From contig JBBRWM010000001.1 in NCBI GenBank assembly GCA_038249195.1, forward strand, positions 1 to 64,000: a stretch of DNA of 64,000 nucleotides, in the 5' to 3' direction. Under the pieces are notes generated by a model that saw only the letters and a list, made by a program, of their open reading frames with translations, ran no database searches and was not told the DNA's origin. The DNA comes from JAOUEA01 sp038249195 (GTDB taxonomy: Bacteria; Actinomycetota; UBA4738; HRBIN12). Numbering within the stretch: the stretch's first letter is position 1; each line of letters starts with the position of its first letter. The position numbers were made by a program, and so were the translations under genes. Shown here in pieces: positions 1-7,217 of the stretch.

Positions 1-91
1 CCCATTGCGACGGGTGTTCGGGCTCGTGCTCGAACACCATCCGGGTCGCTCGCTCGCGGATCTCAGGCGGGTACTTGGTTGATCTGGTCAT
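1..91 (-). CDS. IS3-family transposase OrfA, N-terminal part (runs off window edge)
   Basis: The minus strand from an ATG at 91 reads MTRSTKYPPEIRERATRMVF and continues out of the window. This matches the start of IS3-family OrfA proteins, the small helix-turn-helix subunit that binds the terminal repeats and is joined to OrfB by frameshifting. A purine-rich ribosome-binding site (GAGGATGGAGCC) directly precedes the ATG. Only 30 residues are visible, so I cannot tell whether the element is intact. It is a different copy from the OrfB remnant at 2816-3711, because this OrfA reads away from it. Confidence 0.7.
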   Translation of the reverse strand, partial: MTRSTKYPPEIRERATRMVFEHEPEHPSQW

Positions 92-103
92 GGCTCCATC
101 CTC

Positions 104-427
104 TCAAGGGTTGGAGCCTCCAAGAAACCCGGCGCGCTTCAAACCACTCTCCTGCGTGGCGCTGACTGATGGTCGGGCTGCAAGGGTGTAGACGAAGGTG
201 AGTCCTCCGGCGAGAAGGATCCCCATCCTTGGTACAACCACAAGGCAGACCACCACGGCCAGGTCTGCGGCACCGCTAACAGACATGAGCAGGGTCGCGT
301 GCTTCCGACGCCTCGGTGCCACCGTCATGACTGGATGCCACTGGGAGCGACGCTGAATCACCGCGCGAAGCTTCTCGGTCGCGGCCAGCGCGAACAAGGT
401 TAGTAGAGCTAGCCGAAAAACGAACAT
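104..427 (-). CDS. Small membrane protein, DoxX/MauE-like, probably 3'-truncated by an IS end
   Basis: The protein has 107 residues from the ATG at 427; a TTG at 436 is an alternative start. Hydrophobic segments lie near residues 2-19, 44-64 and 67-84. A basic loop (RRSQWHPVMTVAPRRRK) separates the first two. The pattern resembles MauE/DoxX-type redox-associated membrane proteins, which usually carry four helices and are longer. The last residues (GFLGGSNP) are encoded by the DNA just upstream of the IS OrfA start, so the native C-terminus with helix 4 may have been replaced when the IS inserted. The family call is tentative and no catalytic motif is visible. Confidence 0.4.
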   Translation of the reverse strand: MFVFRLALLTLFALAATEKLRAVIQRRSQWHPVMTVAPRRRKHATLLMSVSGAADLAVVVCLVVVPRMGILLAGGLTFVYTLAARPSVSATQESGLKRAGFLGGSNP

Positions 428-504
428 CTGCGGCAAATCCCACCCCCCAAAGCCGCTGCGCTAGTCGATGTGTATCAACGGAAGAGAGCGGGTACAAGCT
501 CGTT

Positions 505-534
505 CGAACGCTCCTTCGAGCGCTCCTTCGAACG
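505..534. repeat. 12-bp tandem repeat with TTCGAA/TTCGAG cores
   Basis: The unit CGAACGCTCCTT is followed by CGAGCGCTCCTT and then CGAACG, with the palindrome CGTTCGAACG at the left edge (501-510). It lies in the gap between the LuxR-type gene (ending at 553) and the membrane-protein gene (starting at 427), upstream of the latter. It could be a multi-site operator, but no regulator is identified. It resembles actinobacterial LexA boxes only loosely. Confidence 0.35.
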
Positions 535-552
535 TAAACCTCGATCTCCCAA

Positions 553-915
553 TCAGGCAATTCCGCAACGAGTCGCGATCGCGACTACGTGAGCGCGGTT
601 CCGCGCCGCCATGATTAGAATGAGACTCCTAACCTCCCTCTTGACTCTGTCGAGGGGGAGAGCCAGTTGCCTGGCGATCTCCTTGTCCGTCAGCCCGTCC
701 GCAAGGAGCGATACGATCCTTCCTTGCATATCTGACAGTCGAGGGGCTGGCTGAACAAGCCTGGGCTTCCACGTCGGAGGGGGCAAGGGACTCTCGGGAA
801 GAGACACACCCAGCAGCACCTGCATCGTGCGACCACATTCGCAGCAGATGGTGACGCGGTAACTCCCACTACCACCAGCTCCGGATGGAGCGTCGGGTGG
901 CTCGACGGTGTTCAC
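553..915 (-). CDS. LuxR-type HTH protein in ECF operon
   Basis: The protein has 120 residues from a GTG at 915, two bases after the stop of the upstream propeller gene and behind a GAGGAG box. An in-frame start at 975 would overlap that gene by 58 nt and is less likely. The C-terminal half (about residues 60-120, LSDMQGRIVSLLADGLTDKE onward) is a LuxR/GerE-type helix-turn-helix. The N-terminal half has a CCEC cluster that could hold a metal or act as a redox switch, but no response-regulator receiver domain. It probably acts as a DNA-binding effector of the ECF operon. The DNA-binding call is good and the target is unknown. Confidence 0.6.
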   Translation of the reverse strand: MNTVEPPDAPSGAGGSGSYRVTICCECGRTMQVLLGVSLPESPLPPPTWKPRLVQPAPRLSDMQGRIVSLLADGLTDKEIARQLALPLDRVKREVRSLILIMAARNRAHVVAIATRCGIA

Positions 916-917
916 GT

Positions 918-2084
918 CTAGGAGAGCTCCTCGACTTTGAGTTCGACGATAACCCCCTCGAAGCTCAAGGCCCATGTCGTGTCTGCGGATGAAGCTGTTG
1001 CGATTGGAGTGAGCCCAGCGAGGGACACGGGCTGGGAGGCGGCGCCGCCCGAAATGGGGAAAAGGGTCAAGCCTCGCCCTGAGGGGGACTCAACCGCGAC
1101 CCACACACCAGCGTTCGTCTGATCTCCCGAGAGAGGGGGTCGAAGTTCCCTGCCTGGAAGCCGGGTTCTTGCGTCGGTTCCATCGGGAGCGAAGCTCGTC
1201 ACCCCGCCTGAGCTGAGAACCACGATTCTATTTTGAACTGAAGTGAACTCAGTCGCGTTCTGCGGGGTGCTCGGGAAAGTCACGGCCGTTCCGCTGCCAA
1301 GGTTTAGGCGCACGAGTGTCGTCACATCGCCACGGTCCAGCCCCCACACCCATGGCGAACCTTCGGCAAGGAGAAGCCCACGGGGTTGCAAATCGCGGAG
1401 TTGCATGGCGTCGCCGAGCTGGTGATCAGCGCCGATGCGGACCACATGCGCCGCAAAGGCGCCGTCGCTCGTCAGAGCCAACATGGAATCCCCATCCGCC
1501 ACCACGTCCAGGCCAATGTATCCGGGAAGGGAAATCCTTTGTGCGACGGTCTGAGCCTTAGGATCGATTCCGATCAGGTTGGCGCCGGTGGAATCCAGCC
1601 CAGCCACCCATACCAGTCCGTCGAAGTACGCCAGCCCACCGCCACCGCTCACGAAGGACGGAACGCTCGTGAGGGAGACCTCCCCCACCACTTCGAGTGT
1701 GTCGGGATCGATCTTAAGGAGACGGGGAGTTGGATCAGTACTGCTGACCCACACTCCGTCGTCGGTTGTAACGATCGAGCTGAGACTTCCTTCAGTCGCG
1801 ATATGCGCAGAGTTGACTAGAGTCACCTGGAGGCTGGCAGCGATGGCCCCAGCCGGCGTATGGGATTCAACCTCGACCCCGAAGTCCCTCAAGGTCCAAG
1901 CAAGAAGTCCCAAGACCGTTACGGACAACACCCCTGCGAACGCCGCGCTGGAGACCCGGCGCCGACGCGCTCGCGCGGCAACCCGGGCGAGAGTTCCTGC
2001 GAGGGCCTCTCTTGAGGAGAGTCCGTGTGCTTGAGCGCAAGTGGCCGCCGTCTTGATTGAAGTCTTCAACGTGTCATTCGGCAT
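918..2084 (-). CDS. Membrane-anchored protein with propeller-like extracellular domain, ECF partner
   Basis: The protein has 388 residues and starts 11 nt inside the end of the ECF sigma gene, so the two are translationally coupled. A 43-residue basic cytoplasmic segment is followed by one transmembrane helix (about 44-65). A roughly 320-residue outside domain then shows repeated blocks such as GVWVSSTDP, GLVWVAGLD and GSPWVWGLD. These suggest a Vgb/NHL-type beta-propeller. Genes in this position next to ECF factors usually encode anti-sigma factors, but the cytoplasmic part here is short and lacks an obvious zinc anti-sigma motif. Anti-sigma or sensor function is therefore an inference. Ligand unknown. 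Confidence 0.55.
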   Translation of the reverse strand: MPNDTLKTSIKTAATCAQAHGLSSREALAGTLARVAARARRRRVSSAAFAGVLSVTVLGLLAWTLRDFGVEVESHTPAGAIAASLQVTLVNSAHIATEGSLSSIVTTDDGVWVSSTDPTPRLLKIDPDTLEVVGEVSLTSVPSFVSGGGGLAYFDGLVWVAGLDSTGANLIGIDPKAQTVAQRISLPGYIGLDVVADGDSMLALTSDGAFAAHVVRIGADHQLGDAMQLRDLQPRGLLLAEGSPWVWGLDRGDVTTLVRLNLGSGTAVTFPSTPQNATEFTSVQNRIVVLSSGGVTSFAPDGTDARTRLPGRELRPPLSGDQTNAGVWVAVESPSGRGLTLFPISGGAASQPVSLAGLTPIATASSADTTWALSFEGVIVELKVEELS

Positions 2085-2622
2085 CTGAATTTTCTCCCAA
2101 TTCCTGGCGGATTCTCGCTCGGGCCCTGTGAAGTCTGGTCCTTACCGTTGCTGGCCGGATGTGCATCAGGACCGCTACCTCTTCCTCAGGCATGTCTAAC
2201 CACTCCACGAGGACAACGGTCCTCCTCTGATTGAGGGGTAGCTTCTTGAGCGCGGCGATGACTGCCACGCTCGTTGTTGCTCGCTCCTCAACGTCAACCA
2301 GCTCCTCGCGGGTTTGGGGAAGGATCCTACTGAGTAGCTTTACTCGGCGGTGGAGAAGGTTGAACCCGATCTGATGAACGTAAGCCACGGGATTCCTGGC
2401 GCCAGCCACTCGTTCCCAATGTTCGAAGGCGCGTGCCATCGCTTCCTGCGCCAGGTTTTCGGCCTCTTGCTGGTTACCGCACGCCAGGTACATCCCACCC
2501 AGAAGGTGGGAGTACTCTCGCTCGAAGAAGGCTTCGAACACATCGCGCCGATCTGAGTCGTCGCGCTTCCCATCGGACGCTCGACCTTCCATTCCGGCCC
2601 TCATGTGCGTTGCCCTCATCAT
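2074..2622 (-). CDS. ECF-type RNA polymerase sigma factor
   Basis: The protein has 182 residues. Sigma region 2 spans about residues 30-95 (FEREYSHLLGGMYLACGNQQ with the NLAQEAMARAFEHWERV helix). Sigma region 4 spans about 120-172, with LPLNQRRTVVLVEWLDMPEEE and the recognition-helix segment VRTRLHRARARIRQ. There is no region 3, as expected for the ECF group. It heads a three-gene operon with the membrane propeller protein and the LuxR-type protein, which suggests control of an envelope response. The exact N-terminus is uncertain because several ATGs lie in the first 12 codons. Confidence 0.85.
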   Translation of the reverse strand: MMRATHMRAGMEGRASDGKRDDSDRRDVFEAFFEREYSHLLGGMYLACGNQQEAENLAQEAMARAFEHWERVAGARNPVAYVHQIGFNLLHRRVKLLSRILPQTREELVDVEERATTSVAVIAALKKLPLNQRRTVVLVEWLDMPEEEVAVLMHIRPATVRTRLHRARARIRQELGENSDAE

Positions 2623-2815
2623 AGTGAAGAGTCTCCCGGCGCCATAGTCGTTCCGTCGAATACTCGAGTAGCGATGGCGGTCTCGCCACCTATCTCGCTC
2701 GTGGCGAGATCGTGTTTGCTCTCAGCTAGCCGCTCCGCTCGTAAGGAGAAGAGGGCCCGCGATGCCCCACTTCGATCGTCAAACAGTGGTCGGCCCCCGT
2801 TCCTGGACCCATCCG

Positions 2816-3711
2816 CTATGAGAGTGCCATCTCGGATTGGTGCTGCTGGAGCCACGCTCGGTGGAACTCTAGCGGGGTGAGGTAGCCAAGCGAAGAGTGC
2901 GGCCGTTCGGCGTTGTATCGGTTCCTCCAGTCTTTGATCAGGACCGTCGCTTCGGTCAGGTTCCAGAACTCGGTGATCGCGAGTATCTCGTCGCGCATGC
3001 GGGCGTTGTAGGACTCGACGAACGGGTTCTCCCACGGAGAGCCCGGCTCGATGTAGCTCGTGTTCGTCCCTGCCGTGGCACACCAGTCCCGAAGCGCCCA
3101 CGCGATCATCTAGGGTCCGTTGTCGCAGCGGATGTGCTCGGGTGCTCCGCGGTCAAAGGCGAGTCCTTCCAGGACCTCGACCAAATCGGTGGAGGTGCAG
3201 CGACGCCCGACGCGCCCGAGGAGTGCTTCGCGGGTGCATTCGTCCACGGCGTTGGCGATCTTGACCATCCGCCCGTCAGAGGTCGCATCGAACTGGAAGT
3301 CGATCGCCCACACGTGGTTGGGGCGCTCGGCTCTCATGACCTGCTCACCGACCGGCGGACGCCGGCGCTTGCGGTGTCTGTGCACCTTCAGGCCTTCCTC
3401 GCGCCACAGACGCAGCACCTTCTTGCGGTTGATCACCCACCCCTGGCGGCAGAGCAATGCGTGGGCTCGGCGATAGCCGAAGCGCTGGTGCTCCCTCGCG
3501 ATCCCGTGCAGACGAGCCCGGAGCGGGCGGTCCCCAGCCGCGGGTGCGGGCCGGCGCTGGTCGAGCGAGGCTGACCGACGACGCGGCAGGCCCGTCGCTC
3601 TGACAGCCCGAAGCGATCCTGGGCCATGGATGCGGCCCGTCTCCTTCGCTCCGGGCTCAGAAGTTTCCAGTGATGATGTGCAGGTGCCGGCCGAGCTGGT
3701 CTGACCCGCAA
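2816..3711 (-). pseudogene. IS3-family transposase OrfB, broken by a frameshift and an amber stop
   Basis: Three fragments make one OrfB. The N-terminal part (KLLSPERRRRAASMAQDRFGL) is in one frame. The DDE integrase core (NHVWAIDFQFDA, then RCDNGP) and the C-terminal part (YIEPGSPWENPFVESYNARM, RPHSSLGYLTP) are in another. A one-base deletion near 3562, in what should be RSTQRR, shifts the frame. An in-frame TAG at 3110-3112 sits right after DNGP, between the second catalytic aspartate and the catalytic glutamate, where family members have a sense codon. No OrfA is visible upstream, so the element is also truncated. It cannot make a full transposase without suppression and reframing. Confidence 0.85.
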
Positions 3712-3837
3712 GTTTCCTGACCCCGCGAGGTGTCCTTCTCAGGACCTGTCGGCTACCCGGCCGGCACGACCGCGATGGAAGAACCGTTGGGTTCGGTCAC
3801 AGCGTGACCTGATAGGAGCTCGCGCTCACGTGCCTCA

Positions 3838-4368
3838 TCACTGGCCTGTCCGCGCCGACCGATCCGGGTTCTCGAGCACCGGGAGGTGGCGATGGTACGA
3901 GCGGTAGAAGTGATCGGCGGCGTGGACACTCACACCGCGAAGCATTGCGCGCGGTTGACGGCTCGTATCGGCAGAACCAGAGGGACTCCCCGCCTGCGAC
4001 GTGCGTTCTTGTCCCTTCGCAGCGGCCGCAAGTAAGACGCGCCCGTGGTCGGTCATCAGTTCGCCGAATCGCCCTCCATACTCGGCGCGCGCTCGGTTCA
4101 TGAATCTACGCCAAGCTGCCTCACCTAGGGACTCGTGAACGAAGCTTCCCGTTGCGCTTGTCGCTCGATGGCCGAGGTACTCGTCAAGCGACATCTCGAC
4201 AACGTACTCTCGCTCGACGATCCTGATAGAGCGGAGACCAACGGTCCGCAGAGCCCTCTCGAGGGATGCGGGGTTCGAGAAGACGGCGTCCCCCGGAACG
4301 AGCTTGCTCACAGCACCGAGTACTTGCTTCTCTCCCACTGCCTCTCCGCATAACCTTGAGGCAACCAT
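3838..4368 (-). pseudogene. C-terminal remnant of a class I SAM-dependent methyltransferase
   Basis: The 176-residue reading frame carries a segment typical of the C-terminal end of actinobacterial UbiE-like methyltransferases: FSNPASLERALRTVGLRSIR, then a VEMSLDEYLGHR helix and a DHGRVLLAA strand. The Rossmann core with the glycine-rich SAM motif is missing upstream of 4368. The residues after AAAKGQ do not resemble the family. I read it as a decayed 5'-truncated copy at the boundary between the accessory region and the housekeeping block. It could still be expressed as a short protein, but methyl transfer is not expected. Confidence 0.5.
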
Positions 4369-4429
4369 TCATCGCGCGGGCGCTCTCAGCGATCGAGTTC
4401 GCACCGTCGTCCAGGGCGTTGAAGCTCCC

Positions 4430-5218
4430 TCAGTCGAGGCCCTCGAAGACGTCGGTGAGGATCGGCTCGGCGGGTGCGCGCTCGGGCCACGCGATCACGT
4501 GCGTCTCGGCGCCCAGGATCCGGCGCTCGACCTCCTCAGGGAGGTTGGCCATGTCGTTGGCCTGGGTCCGATGCTCCCGTAGCGCGGCGGCCTTGCGCTC
4601 GATCACGCGATCGCAGTCCACCATCACGCCGATCGTCTCGTCCGGCACGCCGCGTGGCTGGTAGAGCTGCGGATGCTCGAGGTCCATCGGCTCCCGCCCC
4701 AGCGCCACGAGGATCTCGTTGTACTCGAGCATGCCGGAGGCCGGCAACCCGACATGCAGGAGCCGACTGAGGCCGTCCACGCTCTGCGCGCGGAGCCGCG
4801 CGAAGGCCTCCGACGTCGCCTGGCCCACGGTGATGTGGTCGGGATGGCCCGTTATGCCGTCGGGCCCGAACGTGATCACGACGTCGGGGTGCTCCTCGCG
4901 CAGGACATCGCCGATGGTCCCCACCAGCTCCTCCCAAGGGATCTCCGCCACGCCGCCGTCGCGGTAGCGAAGGAACTCGTGCCGGTCGGGCTGGCGGCCG
5001 AGCGCAGCCCAGGAGCGGCGGTCCTCCTCCTCGCGCACCTCGCCGAGGGTCTCGCGCGTCGCGAGCGACGGATCGGCGATCTCCCCGGCCTCGCCGCTCG
5101 TGACGTGGAGCAGCGCGAACCGGAAGTCGAGGTCCGACGCGTGCAGGGCCACGGTGCCGGCGCACCCGAAGGTGTCGTCGTCGGGGTGCGCCACGACGAC
5201 GGCGAGGCGACGGCTCAC
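4430..5218 (-). CDS. PIG-L/LmbE-family deacetylase
   Basis: The protein has 262 residues. It shows the zinc-binding AHPDDDTFG motif at the N-terminus (about residues 10-18) and a downstream HPDH motif in GITGHPDHITVG, the standard pair of LmbE-like N-deacetylases. In actinobacteria this family deacetylates GlcNAc-inositol (MshB) or mycothiol conjugates (Mca), or other N-acetyl sugars. The motifs do not decide among these. It overlaps the dapB stop by 4 nt and ends the minus-strand pnp operon, so it is probably co-transcribed with dapB. Confidence 0.85.
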   Translation of the reverse strand: MSRRLAVVVAHPDDDTFGCAGTVALHASDLDFRFALLHVTSGEAGEIADPSLATRETLGEVREEEDRRSWAALGRQPDRHEFLRYRDGGVAEIPWEELVGTIGDVLREEHPDVVITFGPDGITGHPDHITVGQATSEAFARLRAQSVDGLSRLLHVGLPASGMLEYNEILVALGREPMDLEHPQLYQPRGVPDETIGVMVDCDRVIERKAAALREHRTQANDMANLPEEVERRILGAETHVIAWPERAPAEPILTDVFEGLD

Positions 5219-5943
5219 GATCCCTCGAGCAAGGCGTCGAGGCCCACCGTGAGGCCGGGCGGCCGGGCCACGACCGCCTTGATGGCCATCACGACGCCCG
5301 GCATGAACGCCGTGCGGTCCGTCGTGGCGTGGCGGATGGTGAGCGTCTGGCCCATCCCCCCGAAGATGACCTCCTGGTCGGCGACGACGCCCGGCAGGCG
5401 CACCGAGTGGATGGGGACGTCCGGGTCCTCGCCGCGCGCGTCGGCGATCCGGCGCGCCGTGGCGACGGCCGTGCCGCTCGGCGCGTCCAGCTTGGCCGGG
5501 TGGTGGTATTCCACGATCTCGACGTCGGGCAGGTGCGCGGCGCCCTCAGCCGCGAACCGCATCATCAGGACGGCACCGATCGCGAAGTTCGGCGCCACGA
5601 AGACGCCCACGCGTTCCTGCTCGTCCCATCCGGGATCGATCTCGAAGGAGGTGGAGCCCTCCACGACGTGGACACCGTGCTCGATCCCCCACGCGATGTG
5701 TTCGGGCGCCCAGGCGGGGCCGGTGAAGTCGACGAGGACCTCCGTGCGCGCATCCAGCAGCGCCTCGAGCTCACCCGCCGCGATCACCGGGCATCCATCG
5801 AGCCCGAGGAGCGCCTCGAGCGGCGTCCCCGCCGCCGAGCGACTCACGGCGGCCACCAGGTCCAGCTCGTGGTCGGCGTGGACCGCCCGGCAGACCTCGC
5901 GGCCCATCTTGCCGGTGGCGCCCACGACGCCGACGCGGATCAC
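5215..5943 (-). CDS. dapB: 4-hydroxy-tetrahydrodipicolinate reductase
   Basis: The protein has 242 residues from a GTG at 5943, which overlaps the stop of the M16 peptidase gene by 4 nt. The NAD(P)-binding loop is GVVGATGKMGREV at the N-terminus. The catalytic and substrate motif EYHHPAKLDAPSGTA includes the conserved His pair, Lys and the DAPSGTA loop. PNFAIGAVLM is the domain-closing segment. It makes tetrahydrodipicolinate for lysine and diaminopimelate synthesis. Its place downstream of pnp and an M16 peptidase is common in actinobacteria. Confidence 0.95.
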   Translation of the reverse strand: MIRVGVVGATGKMGREVCRAVHADHELDLVAAVSRSAAGTPLEALLGLDGCPVIAAGELEALLDARTEVLVDFTGPAWAPEHIAWGIEHGVHVVEGSTSFEIDPGWDEQERVGVFVAPNFAIGAVLMMRFAAEGAAHLPDVEIVEYHHPAKLDAPSGTAVATARRIADARGEDPDVPIHSVRLPGVVADQEVIFGGMGQTLTIRHATTDRTAFMPGVVMAIKAVVARPPGLTVGLDALLEGS

Positions 5944-7214
5944 GCCGTGGCCCCCAAGAAGGCCGTCTTCGCGAACGGCCCCAGCACGGTGAGCGTCATG
6001 GGCTGGGACAGCACGCGCTCGGCCACGGCACGCGCGTCCTCCAGCGTGACCTGCTCGATGCGCCGCAACGATTGGTCCACGGTGAGGATCTCCCCGTGCG
6101 CGATCTCGGACTTGCCGAGGCGGCTCATGCGCCCCCCGGGATCCTCGAGCCCGAGCACCATGGCGCCCTTCACGTGACCCTTCGCGCGCTCGAACTCCTC
6201 GAGGCTCAGCCCGCCGTCGGCCACATCGGTCAGTTCGCGGCGCAGCAAGCCGATGACCTCGTCCGCGCGCCCGGGCGTGCAGCCCGCGTAGCACGCGAAC
6301 ACGCCCGCCTCCGTGTACTGCCCGTGATAGCTGTAGACCGAGTAGGCGAGCCCGCGCTTCTCGCGCACCTCCTGGAACAGGCGCGAGGACATGCCGCCCC
6401 CGAGCGCGGTGTTCGCGATGAGGAACGCGAAGCGCTCAGGATCCGACCGCGGGAGCCCATTGGTTCCCAGGCAGATATTGGCCTGCTCCGTCTTGCGCCG
6501 CTTGGTCAGGCTGCGTCCCGACGGCTCGGGCGAGCGCACGTGGGCCCGAAGGTTCCAGACCGATGGTTCGCCCTGGCCGACCTTGCGGCCCGTCTCCATG
6601 CGATCGCGCAGGAGCGCGATGAGATCCTCGTGCCGGAGGTTGCCGGCCGCGGCGACGACGAAATTGCCGGGGACGTAGTGGGCACGGTAGAAGCGGCCTA
6701 CCGATGCGGTAGTGGCGGCCTCGATGGTGGCGACCGTGCCCAGGATCGGGCGCCCCAAAGGATGATCGGGCCACAGGGTCTCGGTGAACAGGTCGTGGAC
6801 GACGTCCTCGGGCGCGTCCTCGTGCATGTTGATCTCCTCGAGGATCACCTGCCGTTCGCCATCGAGGTCCTTCTTGCGGATCACGGTGTGCTGCAGCATG
6901 TCCGCGAGATGGTCGACCGCCATCTCGAGGTCGCGGTCGAGCACGCGCGCGTAGTAGCACGTGTACTCCTTGGCGGTGAACGCGTTGAGGTCCCCGCCGA
7001 CGGCGTCGAACTGCTCGGCGATGTCGAGCGCGGTTCGCGTCTTGGTGCCCTTGAAGAGCAGGTGCTCCAGGAAATGGCTGGACCCGCTGATGGCCGGTCG
7101 CTCGTCGCGCGAACCCGCCAGAACCCAGAAGCCCAGCGAGACGGAGCGGACGCCGGGCATCCGCTCCGTCACGACCCGGAGGCCCGAGCTGAACTCGGTC
7201 CTACGGATAGGCAT
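5940..7214 (-). CDS. M16-family zinc metallopeptidase
   Basis: The protein has 424 residues. It carries the inverted zinc motif HFLEH (about residues 47-51, in SGSSHFLEHLLFKGT) and a downstream glutamate in VILEEINMHEDAPED that fits the third zinc ligand. The second half contains the usual M16 C-terminal domain (GLAYSVYSYHGQYTEAG). Family members are pitrilysin or processing-peptidase-like proteases that degrade short peptides. It lies 3 nt downstream of pnp and overlaps dapB, so it belongs to the rpsO-pnp transcription unit or a pnp-led one. Confidence 0.9.
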   Translation of the reverse strand: MPIRRTEFSSGLRVVTERMPGVRSVSLGFWVLAGSRDERPAISGSSHFLEHLLFKGTKTRTALDIAEQFDAVGGDLNAFTAKEYTCYYARVLDRDLEMAVDHLADMLQHTVIRKKDLDGERQVILEEINMHEDAPEDVVHDLFTETLWPDHPLGRPILGTVATIEAATTASVGRFYRAHYVPGNFVVAAAGNLRHEDLIALLRDRMETGRKVGQGEPSVWNLRAHVRSPEPSGRSLTKRRKTEQANICLGTNGLPRSDPERFAFLIANTALGGGMSSRLFQEVREKRGLAYSVYSYHGQYTEAGVFACYAGCTPGRADEVIGLLRRELTDVADGGLSLEEFERAKGHVKGAMVLGLEDPGGRMSRLGKSEIAHGEILTVDQSLRRIEQVTLEDARAVAERVLSQPMTLTVLGPFAKTAFLGATA

Positions 7215-7217
7215 CGA

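Noticed and set aside
2650..2654. GGAAC, an ECF-type -35 box, upstream of the ECF sigma gene
   Set aside because: No matching -10 (GTC or GTT type) lies 16-17 nt downstream, and the pentamer is too common to support autoregulation by itself.
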